From: Imbricaverruca yamaguchii
Lineage: Eukaryota; Arthropoda; Thecostraca; Neoverrucidae
Assembly (NCBI GenBank): GCA_034440575.1
Contig: JAOTOL010001501.1
Coordinates: forward strand, 1,139,001 to 1,203,000
DNA length: 64,000 bases
Reading direction: 5' to 3'
The notes beneath the pieces were generated by a model. It ran no database searches. It had not been told where the DNA came from and saw nothing but the letters and a program-made list of their open reading frames with translations. Of the stretch, positions 11,551-23,329 are shown piece by piece. The translations under genes and the position numbers were made by a program. Every line of letters starts with the position of its first letter. Positions within the stretch are counted from its first letter, which is position 1.

Positions 11551-11800
11551 AAAAACTCCCACAAGCAGCACATTCAGCACTAAAACTCCCACAAGCAGCA
11601 CATTCAGCACTAAAACTCCCACAAGCAGCACATTCAGCACTAAAACTCCCACAAGCAGCACATTCAGCACTAAAACTCCCACAAGCTGCACATTCAGCAC
11701 TAAAACTCCCACAAGCAGCACATTCAGCACTAAAACTCCCACAAGCAGCACTTTCAGCACTAAAACTCCCACAAGCAGCACATTCAGCACTAAAACCCTC
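11551..11800. repeat. 30-bp minisatellite, 8 copies
   Basis: The unit is built of AAAACTCCCACAAGC, AGCACATTCAGCACT. The copies are nearly identical (single changes at the fifth and seventh). It would encode a Thr/Ser-rich KTPTSSTFST repeat, but there is no supporting start, signal peptide or splice structure. Confidence 0.96.
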
Positions 11801-12019
11801 TACATATTCATTCTGCGAATCTATAAGGATGTTGCAAAGCTCAAAATCACGTAACCAATGGTAACAAAAAACATGCCATGATTCAATACCATCACGGCAT
11901 TTTGAGCCGTCATGAAGCCGGTTCCAAGTACCATCTACGGCAATCCCATATACACCACATAACCATATCCGTACACACAAACACGCACGCACACATGTGT
12001 CTCATGCAACCCGTTATTC

Positions 12020-12165
12020 TCCCTCCATCCCTCCCTCCATCCCTCCCTCCCTCCATTCCTCCCTCCCTCCCACCCTCCCATCCTTCTCTCTCTCTCTCTT
12101 TTTCTCTCTCTCTCCCTTTCTTTCTTGCTTTCGTTTTCGCTCTCGCTCTTTCTCTCCCACAAACA
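12020..12165. repeat. Pyrimidine-rich (CTCCCTCCAT)n and (CT)n tract
   Basis: CCTCC/CCAT words give way to CTCTCT and TTTCTTTC. Low complexity with strong strand asymmetry. Confidence 0.9.
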
Positions 12166-12342
12166 TAAACGCTCGTTTGTACACACATACACCCTCACTA
12201 CCACCACACACATCACACCCGCAGAACTACCGATCAGTCTACGACGATGAGCAGACTGTCTCCGAAGTGGTGACTGAAGTTCATGGTATTCTGAATCGTG
12301 ACCTAGTGTGAATGCGGAGGAATTGTGTGCGTCTTGATGTGG

Positions 12343-12403
12343 TTAGTTAGTTGGCTATTTAGGCTTTAGGGCACATCGACTTCATTAGTCATGTAGCGCC
12401 CAT
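12343..12403 (+). mobile_element. Hairpin mini-element, copy 1, with 12-bp flanking duplication
   Basis: It carries the core TTGGCTATTTAGGCTTTAGG and a stem-loop: GGGC-ACAT-C-GAC, loop TTCATTA, GTC-ATGT-AGC-GCCC. It is flanked by GTCTTGATGTGG (12331-12342) and GTCTTGACGTGG (12404-12415), one mismatch in 12. See the finding on this family. Confidence 0.7.
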
Positions 12404-12415
12404 GTCTTGACGTGG

Positions 12416-14280
12416 GCGAATGGTCCGTGTGTCTATGTATTTTGCAGGCATGCATGCACTAACGTAAAATGAAAACGAATGTGAATCGCTGTGTTTCGTC
12501 ACGAGGCACTCTGGGCGTGTGTTGGGATTTTAAATAGTATGCTTGCCGTTCGCGAAGGTCGGAATACATTCAGTTTTAATTTCGTTCTAATTTACGTTTC
12601 AATATGAGTAGAATAACTTTCTTTTGCTGTGTTTGCTGATCAGTTCCGAGGGCAGACAACGTCACCCACCCACAGACAACGTCAATAGACTGCATCTAAG
12701 TCGCAAAATGTCCAGAGGCTGTTGCATCCTCATCAGGGTTGTTGTTAGTTATGAGGGGGAAAGTGACCCCTCAATTGGAAAATATTACATACGTGGTATA
12801 TTATACTTCACGACGAAGTATTGGGTTTTAAAACTTGCATTGCTGTATTGTTGTTTTATTATATTGCTTGATCACAGAGTACAGTGCATTTGGTATCATT
12901 TTTAATGAATGTTTATATGATTTGTAGTATACAACCACGCTCTCTTCAAGCGACGTCATTGTTGGCATTCGCTACGTCTGGCGTTGGTGGTGATCTTCCG
13001 CCGTCCTTTGCAGAATTGGTGCAATTGCATGAAGGTATATGAAATGGATTGGTGCACTGAAAATATAGTTAAGGATATACCATTTGATATCTATATATTC
13101 CAAAGCTGAAAAAGCCAAACACCATCAGTTTGCCACTAACAGCAAGCAGCTTGCCAGACATTGAGGTAAAGATCGCCCAAACTGTACCTGCCTGGAAAAC
13201 TCGGGAAGGGTGTTGATTTATTAAAATTATTGCAGGTCCAATACGTAGAGGAAATGAGCGACATAGATGGTTTAAGGCGACATACATGGTCTACTGGCCA
13301 GAAGAGGGACCACCTCCACTTAACCGATGTTAAAATGTAAATACTTGAGGGGGAGAGGTGACAGGCCAAAACTAGGTAAGGAAAAACATCCCTTAAAAGT
13401 ATGCAAATAAATACCTATGCATTCGGACTTTGGCCAATTCAGCTTCACACGTGTCCGGAATGCTGGAGTCGCTGTCGGTGTGCAGGCTGCACTTCCACTC
13501 TCCCTCCAGCAAAATCCTCCTAATCCTCCCAACCAACTCTACTTTCTGCCTTCCTGACTTTTGACCTCTGTCATCCATTTCTGAATCTTTCTGGCCGCAT
13601 AGCTGACGGCGCCCACTCCCACCACACACATACTCAGGAAAATGCGTCCCATCAACTGACAGTCATCTTTTCGAACAAAACCATGCATAGTTATGAAACT
13701 ATGGTGTCTTTTCCAGTCGGAATCGACACATTATGTAGGCTCTGAAACGTAATTCAGAGATGGGGTCATTAAATTGTATTGCTTTCTTGCCAGTTAATTT
13801 TACGGTCTTTTGCATGTGAACGAAAAGTCTGAAAACCAAGCTAATATGATCGCAAGTACTGCGCTTTGTCCATGAAGCCGACCTCAGGCTGCTTATTTTG
13901 GTCTCAGAATGACATGACGCTAAGCTGCGGGCTGGTGCACACCCAGCTTCTCGCCACGGTGTTCCTTATGCTGATCGTAAAATCATCTCACCTGCATTGC
14001 ACGAAGCTGACAACTGAGTTCCGTAGTGGATGGCTACAACATGGTAATATCTTCACCTTGATTTTCCTCTGTACATGCCCTGTCGACGAGCACTTGATTT
14101 CACGGTCCACTTGTGTGCCATTCTCCCCATTGCTGGCGATGATCTGTTCGCCACGCTCCACCCTGTGGTGAGCGTTCGCCAGTTCGGAACGGAAGTCCGT
14201 CACGCGGCACGCGACCCGGCGCCGCGACGCCTGGCTTCCTCTGCATGCAGCCGCCGGCGGCGCAGCGGGCAGCTTCCGGT
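12416..14280. other. No gene recognised
   Basis: The open frames are short, without convincing splice pairs. The last ~120 bp (14170-14280) become CpG-rich and run directly into the 17-bp array. A weak acceptor-like CTCTGCATGCAG sits at about 14250. Confidence 0.4.
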
Positions 14281-15957
14281 ACACGGGCACCACCACTGCA
14301 CGGGCACCACCACTGCACGGGCATCACCACTGCACGGGCATCACCACTGCACGGGCACCATCACTGCACGGGCACCATCACTGCACGGGCACCACCACTG
14401 CACGGGCACCACCACTGCACGGGCACCACCACTGCACGGACACCACCACTGCACGGGCACCACCACTGCACGGGCACCATCACTGCACGGGCACCATCAC
14501 TGCACGGGCACCACCACTGTACGGGCACCACCACTGCACGGGCACCATCACTGCACGGGCACCACCACTGCACGGGCACCACCACTGCACGGGCACCACC
14601 ACTGCACGGGCACCACCACTGCACGGGCACCACCACTGCACGGGCACCACCACTGCACGGGCACCACCACTGCACGGGCACCACCACTGCACGGGCACCA
14701 CCACTGCACGGGCACCATCACTGCACGGGCACCATCACTGCACGGGCACCACCACTGCACGGGCACCACCACTGCACGGGCACCATCACTGCACGGGCAC
14801 CATCACTGCACGGGCACCACCACTGCACGGGCACCACCACTGCACGGGCACCACCACTGCACGGGCACCACCACTGCACGGGCACCACCACTGCACGGGC
14901 ACCACCACTGCACGGGCACCACCACTGCACGGGCATCATCACTGCACGGGCACCACCACTGCACGGGCACCACCACTGCACGGGCACCACCACTGCACGG
15001 GCACCACCACTGCACGGGCACCACCACTGCACGGGCACCACCACTGCACGGGCACCACCACTGCACGGGCACCACCACTGCACGGGCACCACCACTGCAC
15101 GGGCACCATCACTGCACGGGCACCATCACTGCACGGGCACCATCACTGCACGGGCACCACCACTGCACGGGCACCATCACTGCACGGGCACCACCACTGC
15201 ACGGGCACCACCACTGCACGGGCACCACCACTGCACGGGCACCACCACTGCACGGGCACCACCACTGCACGGGCACCACCACTGCACGGGCACCACCACT
15301 GCACGGGCACCACCACTGCACGGGCACCACCACTGCACGGGCACCACCACTGCACGGGCACCACCACTGCACGGGCACCACCACTGCACGGGCACCACCA
15401 CTGCACGGGCACCACCACTGCACGGGCACCACCACTGCACGGGCACCACCACTGCACGGGCACCACCACTGCACGGGCACCACCACTGCACGGGCACCAC
15501 CACTGCACGGGCACCACCACTGCACGGGCACCACCACTGCACGGGCACCACCACTGGACACTGCACGGGCACCACCACTGCACGGGCACCACCACTGCAC
15601 GGGCACCACCACTGCACGGGCACCATCACTGCACGGGCACCACCACTGCACGGGCACCACCACTGCACGGGCACCACCACTGCACGGGCACCACCACTGC
15701 ACGGGCACCACCACTGCACGGGCACCACCACTGCACGGGCACCACCACTGCACGGGCACCACCACTGCACGGGCACCACCACTGCACGGGCACCACCACT
15801 GCACGGGCACCACCACTGCACGGGCACCACCACTGCACGGGCACCATCACTGCACGGGCACCATCACTGCACGGGCACCATCACTGCACGGGCACCATCA
15901 CTGTACGGGCACCATCACTGCACGGGCACCATCACTGGACGGGCACCACCACTGCAC
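14281..15957. repeat. 17-bp minisatellite, ~98 copies
   Basis: The unit is CGGGCACCACCACTGCA. A common variant has CACCATCAC, rarer ones CATCACC and CTGTACGG, and one partial unit breaks phase near 15553. Seventeen is not a multiple of three and the unit has no stop in any frame, so every frame reads the same His-rich 17-residue repeat. The resulting 790- and 585-residue open frames are artefacts. Confidence 0.98.
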
Positions 15958-16610
15958 GGCTGGCGTGCAAGTCAACATCCGGGAATGGTGTTTCGCTGTT
16001 GATGCTGATTTTGCTAGTCACCTTGAGAACGGAGTTGTGCTGCCTGGTGCTCTACAGTTGTTTGAGGTTGTCTTGGTTCTTCACTTTCCACATGTATGCT
16101 GTCGATATAGCGGGAGTATTAGATGGCTGGTTTTAGTTCTGTTCTTTATGAGGAGGTTCTCCAGAAAACAGGTCCACAGGCAGTCTGGGAAAGACTCCAT
16201 TGTCATGTCATCTATTTACCAGCATATTTTCCCCGCTGGACTACGAGAACTACGAGAGCTCCGTGGTACAGTTCATCACCTCGTATCTCAGGCTGGATCT
16301 TGGCAGATTCAGAGATGGTTAGGTTGGGTGTGCACATTTACCAATGATATTTTATCGTCCCCTACCGTTATCGCCCTGGTAAGCAAGCTCAGGACTTCCA
16401 ATGCCACTAGTTCTTGTTGTAACGGTGTCGATGAACTAGTCAGCTGATTTTAAGCTGTGCTCTGTCAGCATCAAATGGTTTGCGTTTCGTTCGATGCGTG
16501 GCGCTAGTGTCGCTGATCGGTCAAATGTACGTGCATGGTACATGACGTTTGCATGTATACTGTAAGGATGTTAAGATATTGCTAAGGTTATATTGTTATG
16601 TTAAGGTCTA
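15958..16610. other. Spacer between two large tandem arrays, no gene recognised
   Basis: An open frame continues out of the 17-bp array into this unique DNA to 16447, but it shows no family motif or G/C-biased third positions. I do not call it a gene. Confidence 0.45.
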
Positions 16611-16611
16611 T

Positions 16612-18992
16612 GTGTCACAGACGTCACTGACACTAGTCAACTGTCACAGACGTCACTGACACTAGTCAACTGTCACAGACGTAACTGACGCTAGATAACA
16701 GTCCCAGACGCCACTGATACTGGTCAACAGTCCCAGACTCCACTGACACTGGCAAACTTTCACTAGACAACAGTCCCAGACGCCACTGACACTAGACAAC
16801 AGTCTCAGACGCCACTGAGACTGGCAAACTTTCACTAGACAACAGTCCCAGACGCCACTGACACTAGACAACAGTCCCAGACGCCACTGACACTAGACAA
16901 CAGTCCCAGACGCCACTGACATTAGACAACAGTCTCAGACGCCACTGAGACTGGCAAACTTTCACTAGACAACAGTCCCAGACGCCACTGACACTAGACA
17001 ACAGTCTCAGACGCCACTGACACTGGTCAGCTGTCACAGACGTAACTGACACTAGACAACAGTCTCAGACGCCACTGAGACTGGCAAACTTTCACTAGAC
17101 AACAGTCCCAGACGCCACTGACACTAGACAACAGTCTCAGACGCCACTGAGACTGGCAAACTTTCACTAGACAACAGTCCCAGACGCCACTGACACTAGA
17201 CAACAGTCTCAGACGCCACTGAGACTGGCAAACTTTCACTAGACAACAGTCCCAGACGCCACTGACACTAGACAACAGTCTCAGACGCCACTGAGACTGG
17301 CAAACTTTCACTAGACAACAGTCCCAGACGCCACTGACACTAGACAACAGTCCCAGACGCCACTGACACTAGACAACAGTCTCAGACGCCACTGAGACTG
17401 GCAAACTTTCACTAGACAACAGTCCCAGACGCCACTGACACTGGTCAGCTGTCACAGACGTAACTGACACTAGAGAACAGTCTCAGACGCCACTGACACT
17501 GGCAAACTTTCACTAGACAACAGTCCCAGACGCCACTGACACTGGTAGGTCACAGACGACTGACACAGACGTAACTGACACTAGACAATAAACCCAGACG
17601 CGCCTAAACGCCACTGACACTGGTCAGCTGTCACAGACGTAACTGACACTAGACAATAAACCCAGACGCCACTGACACTGGTCAGCTGTCACAGACGTAA
17701 CTGACACTGGTCAGCTGCCACAGACGTAACTGACACTAGACAATAAACCCAGACGCCACTGACACTGGTCAGCTGTCACAGACGTAACTGACACTAGACA
17801 ATAAACCCAGACGCCACTGACACTGGTCAGCTGTCACAGACGTAACTGACACTAGACAATAAACCCAGACGCCACTGACACTGGTCAGCTGTCACAGACG
17901 TAACTGACACTGGTCAGCTGCCACAGACGTAACTGACACTAGACAATAAACCCAGACGCCACTGACACTGGTCAGCTGTCACAGACGTAACTGACACTAG
18001 ACAATAAACCAAGACGCCACTGACACTGGTCAGCTGTCACAGACGTAACTGACACTAGACAATAAACCCAGACGCCACTGACACTGGTCAGCTGTCACAG
18101 ACGTAACTGACACTGGTCAGCTGCCACAGACGTAACTGACACTAGACAATAAACCCAGACGCCACTGACACTGGTCAGCTGTCACAGACGTAACTGACAC
18201 TAGACAATAAACCAAGACGCCACTGACACTGGTCAGCTGTCACAGACGTAACTGACACTAGACAATAAACCCAGACGCCACTGACACTGGTCTAGCGTCA
18301 CAGACGTAACTGACACTAGACAATAAACCCAGACGCCACTGACACTGGTCAGCTGCCACAGACGTAACTGACACTAGACAATAAACCCAGACGCCACTGA
18401 CACTGGTCAGCTGTCACAGACGTAACTGCACTAGACAATAAACCAGACGCCACTGACAGGACTGCCACGGACGCAACTGACACTGGTCAGCTGCCACAGA
18501 CGTAACTGACACTAGACAATAAACCCAGACGCCACTGACACTGGTCAACTGCCACGGACGCAACTGACACTGGTCAGCTGCCACAGACGTAACTGACACT
18601 AGACAACAGTCCCAGACGCCACTGACACTGGTCAGCTGTCACAGACGTAACTGACACTAGACAATAAACCCAGACGCCACTGACACTGGTCAGCTGTCAC
18701 AGACGTAACTGACACTGGTCAGCTGCCACAGACGTAACTGACACTAGACAATAAACCCAGACGCCACTGACACTGGTCAGCTGCCACAGACGTAACTGAC
18801 ACTGGTCAGCTGCCACAGACGTAACTGACACTAGACAATAAACCCAGACGCCACTGACACTGGTCAGCTGCCACAGACGTAACTGACACTAGACAATAAA
18901 CCCAGACGCCACTGACACTGGTCAACTGCCACAGACGCAACTGACGCTAGATAACAGTCCCAGACACAATTGACACTATACAACAGTCGCAG
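16612..18992. repeat. Composite 2.4-kb tandem array with CTGAC...GTCAG stem motifs
   Basis: The first part (to about 17.5 kb) alternates CAGTCCCAGACGCCACTGAC, CAGTCTCAGACGCCACTGAG and CTGGCAAACTTTCACTAGA. The second part repeats CAATAAACCCAGACGCCACT, CTGACACTGGTCAGCTG and CACAGACGTAACTGACACTA in varying order. All modules share CAGACG and CTGACACT words, so it is a higher-order array built from one short ancestor. Confidence 0.95.
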
Positions 18993-19060
18993 TAAGTTTT
19001 CTGAAGAAGCCGAAGTATCCAAGAGTAACCCAAAGGAGGTATCTTGAAATTTCGTTCGCG

Positions 19061-19086
19061 GAGAGAGAGAGAGAGAGAGGGAGAGA
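19061..19086. repeat. (GA)n microsatellite
   Basis: A GAGAGA run with one GGG interruption. Confidence 0.85.
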
Positions 19087-19609
19087 TAAAAAAATAGAGA
19101 GCACAGCAGAGACTGGAGAAGGTGTTGCTTCGACTGGGCAGTGCATCATCGCCGACTCATGCAGCAGCGGCGATGGCCGAATCTCCTGTTGAGACACTTG
19201 GTCTTGCCATGACATTACCACGAGTCCCAACTAATGCGCCCAACACTAATCGAAAGAGCTATTGCAAAGCCATGGCTGCACCTGCCGCGCTGAGCAACTC
19301 ATCGACCATGTCGCGGGCGTTAGTAAGGCGCTATTGTGAAGAAACGTGTACCCGAAACAGATCAGATGCAGCCTGCAGTTGTGGGTCGTTCATCCGAACG
19401 AGTCGTAGAAGTGCATCTTATGGACCGCCTCCAGGCGCATACTCACGCTTCGAAAATGATTATGGTCGGAACAGGATTTCAAAACAATCAGCTGGCTGTT
19501 TACAAGAGACCGCGACGGACCTGGCGGACGCGTTCCGTGCGAGCGGTCAGGCCAATTCTCTGTCTGACCTGACGCGCCGATCTGCAGATACTTGTTGCCC
19601 AAATGGCGT

Positions 19610-20010
19610 ACGCTCTCCGGTGATTATAATAGGCATATGCTATCGACCACCGACCGGGCTGGGATTGGCAAGATAAGGCATATACCGGAAGTCTTGGTGG
19701 CAAGCATGCGTGCTTCAGGCTGCCCATTGTTGCCGATGGGAGATTTAAATATTCCTGAGAGCGAGCGGCGGGCTGTAGATCTACGGACGGGAAGGAGGTC
19801 TGCTAGAGCCACTCAATTCCTTGACAGCATTCACGAGCATTCATTAACACAGCCTGTGTCCCAACAGCCCGAGGCACTGTCACTCGTGACCCAGTATTGT
19901 GGTAAGGAGAGCCTGTTGCCACCGATGGGCGTGGAGGTGCATCTGCATCTGATCATCTTGCCACGTTTGCGTCATTCACTGCTCTCGTCTACATCTATGT
20001 CAAGGCGCCG
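19610..20010 (+). mobile_element. CR1-like non-LTR retrotransposon endonuclease fragment
   Basis: VIIIGICYRPPTG at about 19620-19660 matches the conserved CYRPP motif of the endonuclease (EEP fold) in CR1/L2-type ORF2. After a frame change, LLPMGDLNIPESE corresponds to the catalytic GDFN motif, followed by FLDSIHEHSLTQPVSQQP, the usual FLD-x(5)-LTQ-V-x-PTR segment. A frameshift separates the two parts, and neither the rest of the endonuclease nor RT follows. The fragment starts just after the 16.6-19.0 kb array. Family identification rests on motif recall. Confidence 0.65.
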
Positions 20011-20619
20011 TTAGCTATCGTGCGGCTGATTTAACTGGTTTGCGGGTGGTATTGCGTCGTCGCCCGTCTTGGAACGGTTTTTAACTCTCGACGTTAATTC
20101 AGCTACAGGCATACTTCATATTTTACGATTGGATCAACGCAACGATGTGCCCATGATAGAAATGCGCGATAAATTTCACATTGGTTCGACCGAGAAGCAA
20201 AACCGGCACAACGATCGAAACAAAGCGTTTTCAATAGAAAAGGTACAGTACGACAACTGAACATTCCTTGGTGTTCTCAGGTTGGCCTAAGCGTTTAAAT
20301 CACTTCCAAATTCGAAATACTGTCAATATCTTCTCGGTCTGGTTCAAGATTCCGGCATGAAGCCGAAGCGTTTCTGGTCATTTCTCAGTTTATTAAAATC
20401 AATGTTTCACTCTTCACCTAGACTGGTATGCCAAGACAAGACATACAACCGTAGCATGGAGAGAGCAAATTGCTTCGACAGCTGCTTCGGCAACAAGTTT
20501 TCGAACTGACATGATGAAGTAAGCGGCGGCTATCGAGAGTCGTTGCCGGCAGTTACCGGCCGCTAGTTACGGTCGCGTGCAGTTCTGCTCGGGCATGTCA
20601 CCCCGGCCGCTACAGGCCG

Positions 20620-21105
20620 CCACGCAATCGGCGCTGACGGTCGGCGGCTGGCGGCCGAACTCACGAACCCATACCGGCCGGGGTAATCCAATGTCATCTC
20701 GTGATGCCAGATTGGCGCTGACGGTCGGCGGCTGGCGGCCGGACTCAGAACCCACACCGGCCGGGGTAATCCAATTTTATTTCGGAACCCAACCGACGGG
20801 GCGGCCGGGGCTAATCCAATGTCATCTCGTGATGCCAGATTGGCGCTGACGGTCGGCGGCTGGCGGCCGGACTCACGAACCCACACCGGCCGGGGTAATC
20901 CAATGTCATCTCGTGATGCCAGATTGGCGCTGACGGTCGGCGGCTGGCGGCCGGACTCACGAACCCACACCGGCCGGGGTAATCCAATGTCATCTCGTGA
21001 TGCCAGATTGGCGCTGACGGTCGGCGGCTGGCGGCCGGACTCACGAACCCACACCGGCCGGGGTAATCCAGTATCCTCTCGCGATGCCAGATCAAGATCA
21101 GACAC
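20620..21105. repeat. 84-bp minisatellite, ~6 copies
   Basis: GATGCCAGATTGGCGCTGAC recurs at 20831, 20915 and 20999 (84-bp spacing), with earlier partial copies. Each unit contains GGTCGGCGGCTGGCGGCCG and CACCGGCCGGGGTAATCCA. Eighty-four is a multiple of three, which explains the long frames on both strands. Confidence 0.95.
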
Positions 21106-22726
21106 TCAGCCGTGATGTTCACGGCAACTGGAGCTGCTTACCGAGATAGCACTGCAGCTGTTGGATATGCATGTGACCCAATTGCCATTCAAGTAGCGCT
21201 ACTCGTGAGACAGGCTGCAATACTATGACAAATGGCGACGGGCATAGAGCTCTGAGTAACACCACGAACATGGGAAATATTGGTGTTAGCTTCCAACCCA
21301 ACTAATGAAGAAATAATCGAGGTGAACGGCTGGCGGCGCATTCATAACACGAAGCAAGGCCAATAGCGTGATCATGAACTGCATGAACATGCAGGCAATC
21401 ACCGGTGTTTGAGCGTGCCTTTCTTCATAGTGAATTGGGCGGAAATTGTCCTTTCTCTTGTTAGCTGGATGGACATTTATTTTTATGTCTGCTGAGTTTC
21501 ATACGCATTGAAATATTGCCTATCCCGTGTTGATGTTTTGTGTCCCTATCGCATAACTGACCAAATGGCATTCTAGTCACATAATTCAGCCCATTTTTAT
21601 GTGAACAAATCGGGAACATCAGTGAATGCTATCATTTCAATGCTGGTTTTGCTAATCTGATCCATATTGGTATAATGGCCACTCAGTTTTGCACGTATTA
21701 AAATACTGGATGACGATAAAATACTATGATGATAAAATACTCGATGACACGCCATTGTTTGGTCACATGTAGTAATGGAGCCAGGATAATTTCCAAATGG
21801 AAGATCAAGTGGTTGATGAGAAGTATTCGGATAATTCCACATTCAAACCGCTTCAAGTAATAGCGCGACAAGGGTGACACTTTGTCGGTGGCGGATTAAG
21901 GAGAGGAGAGAGGAATTTAGAATAAACAGCGCTAAACGGCGAAGCTATGAGATTTTCACAATATTCAACAATTGCAGCAGCCATCCCACTCGGGCCACTC
22001 GGTATTCTAATTCCCTGTGTAATTCTAATTATATTTCTAATTCTATAATATATAATCTATAATATTATAATTATAATTCCCGGTGTAATTCCCTGACGAC
22101 GCCTCTGATAAAACTCGCAGCAGATACTGACATTATATATGAATGAGGAACAGATGCCTCTTGTGCGAGACGAGAGACAATTACTTATTAGGTATATCCG
22201 GCACTCTAAGAAGATCAGCGAAGAAGAACAATTATTTCTGCCCTATTATTACGCTGCTGGCTTATATACCTACCCTATTATTACGCTGCATTAGCTGTAT
22301 GCATGTTCATACAGGGACAGTAAATGATGATTTGGATCATGAAAAATTATATTTGCATAATCATGCACAAATTCACCCATGAAATTCACAAATAATCAAA
22401 CAAAGTAGTTCCAAATCGCACATAGTTCCAAATGACTGCTCAATTTTCCCTAATTGCCCTCAATTTCCCCTTCTTACTTCTTTTACTTCTTACTTTAGAA
22501 AATGTGGGAATTTTGGCATTATCAAGACATAGCTTACATGAGTAAAATTCGCTTCAGAAATGGAGTTTTGAAATCGAAGCAATAGATTCCCAATAGAAAA
22601 AAGCCTACCGAAATAGGAATCAGTTCAGACCTTGGTGGATGCGAACAAGTAGGAGTATGTAACAGAGAATCGAAAAGCCGCAGATGCGCTAGAGCACACA
22701 CAGGAGCGCCTCATTTCTGCCACATT
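21106..22726. other. No gene recognised; AT-rich
   Basis: Unique to moderately AT-rich DNA. A short ATTATAATTCTA-type tract lies at 22010-22080. No splice-bounded frames. Confidence 0.5.
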
Positions 22727-22988
22727 GCTAAATTATCTTCCATAGCTATATCATCCGCAATCAAACATTGGTGCAATGAATTTTTCACTCATGAACGCCT
22801 GTGATCTTGCGCTGGGCATGCATACATTATAATTTGGTGAGTAAGCTAATACATAACAGAAGCTAAATTATCTTCCATAGCTATATCATCCGCAATCAAA
22901 CATTGGTGCAATGAATTTTTCACTCATGAACGCCTGTGATCTTGCGCTGGGCATGCATACATTATAATTTGGTGAGTAAGCTAATACA
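22727..22988. repeat. Perfect direct tandem duplication, 127 bp at 135-bp spacing
   Basis: The block starting GCTAAATTATCTTCCATAGC at 22727 recurs base for base from 22862 until AAGCTAATACA, after which the copies differ. No open frame lies inside. Confidence 0.97.
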
Positions 22989-23329
22989 AAATAGATCCCG
23001 GGAATTTTTCATGGACTTGATTTTAATGTGGTAGCGGCGCAGCTATGGTATCCTGAAGAGGAGGGGAAGCAGGTGCAGGGAAGCGGGGCGTAAGAGTCAA
23101 CTAGAAGACTGTCTATCGGTGTGTTGCTGAGGGCTCCTGTGGCTGCTCTGATGCAGTTATTTTGTATGGTTTCGAATTGTTTTCTTTAGTGTCGACGAAA
23201 TTGTGGGAGAGATGTTGCTACTGTATTCTATGACTGATCGAATTATTGCTATGTACAGTCGCAATAACGTTTGCCTGTCTCCAGCTCGGTCTGTGTCTGC
23301 TGGTGCGCGGAGTAGGCTGACGCGCTGCG

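Noticed and set aside
11450..11854. Mucin-like KTPTSSTFST repeat protein
   Set aside because: Eight near-identical 30-bp units with no signal peptide, splice sites or polyadenylation; also open on the other strand.
14075..16447. 790-residue His-rich open frame
   Set aside because: It is the 17-bp minisatellite, which has no stop in any frame; no start context, splice or family support.
16612..18992. CRISPR-like repeat array
   Set aside because: Units are contiguous and related, with no unique spacers and no cas genes; the setting is eukaryotic.
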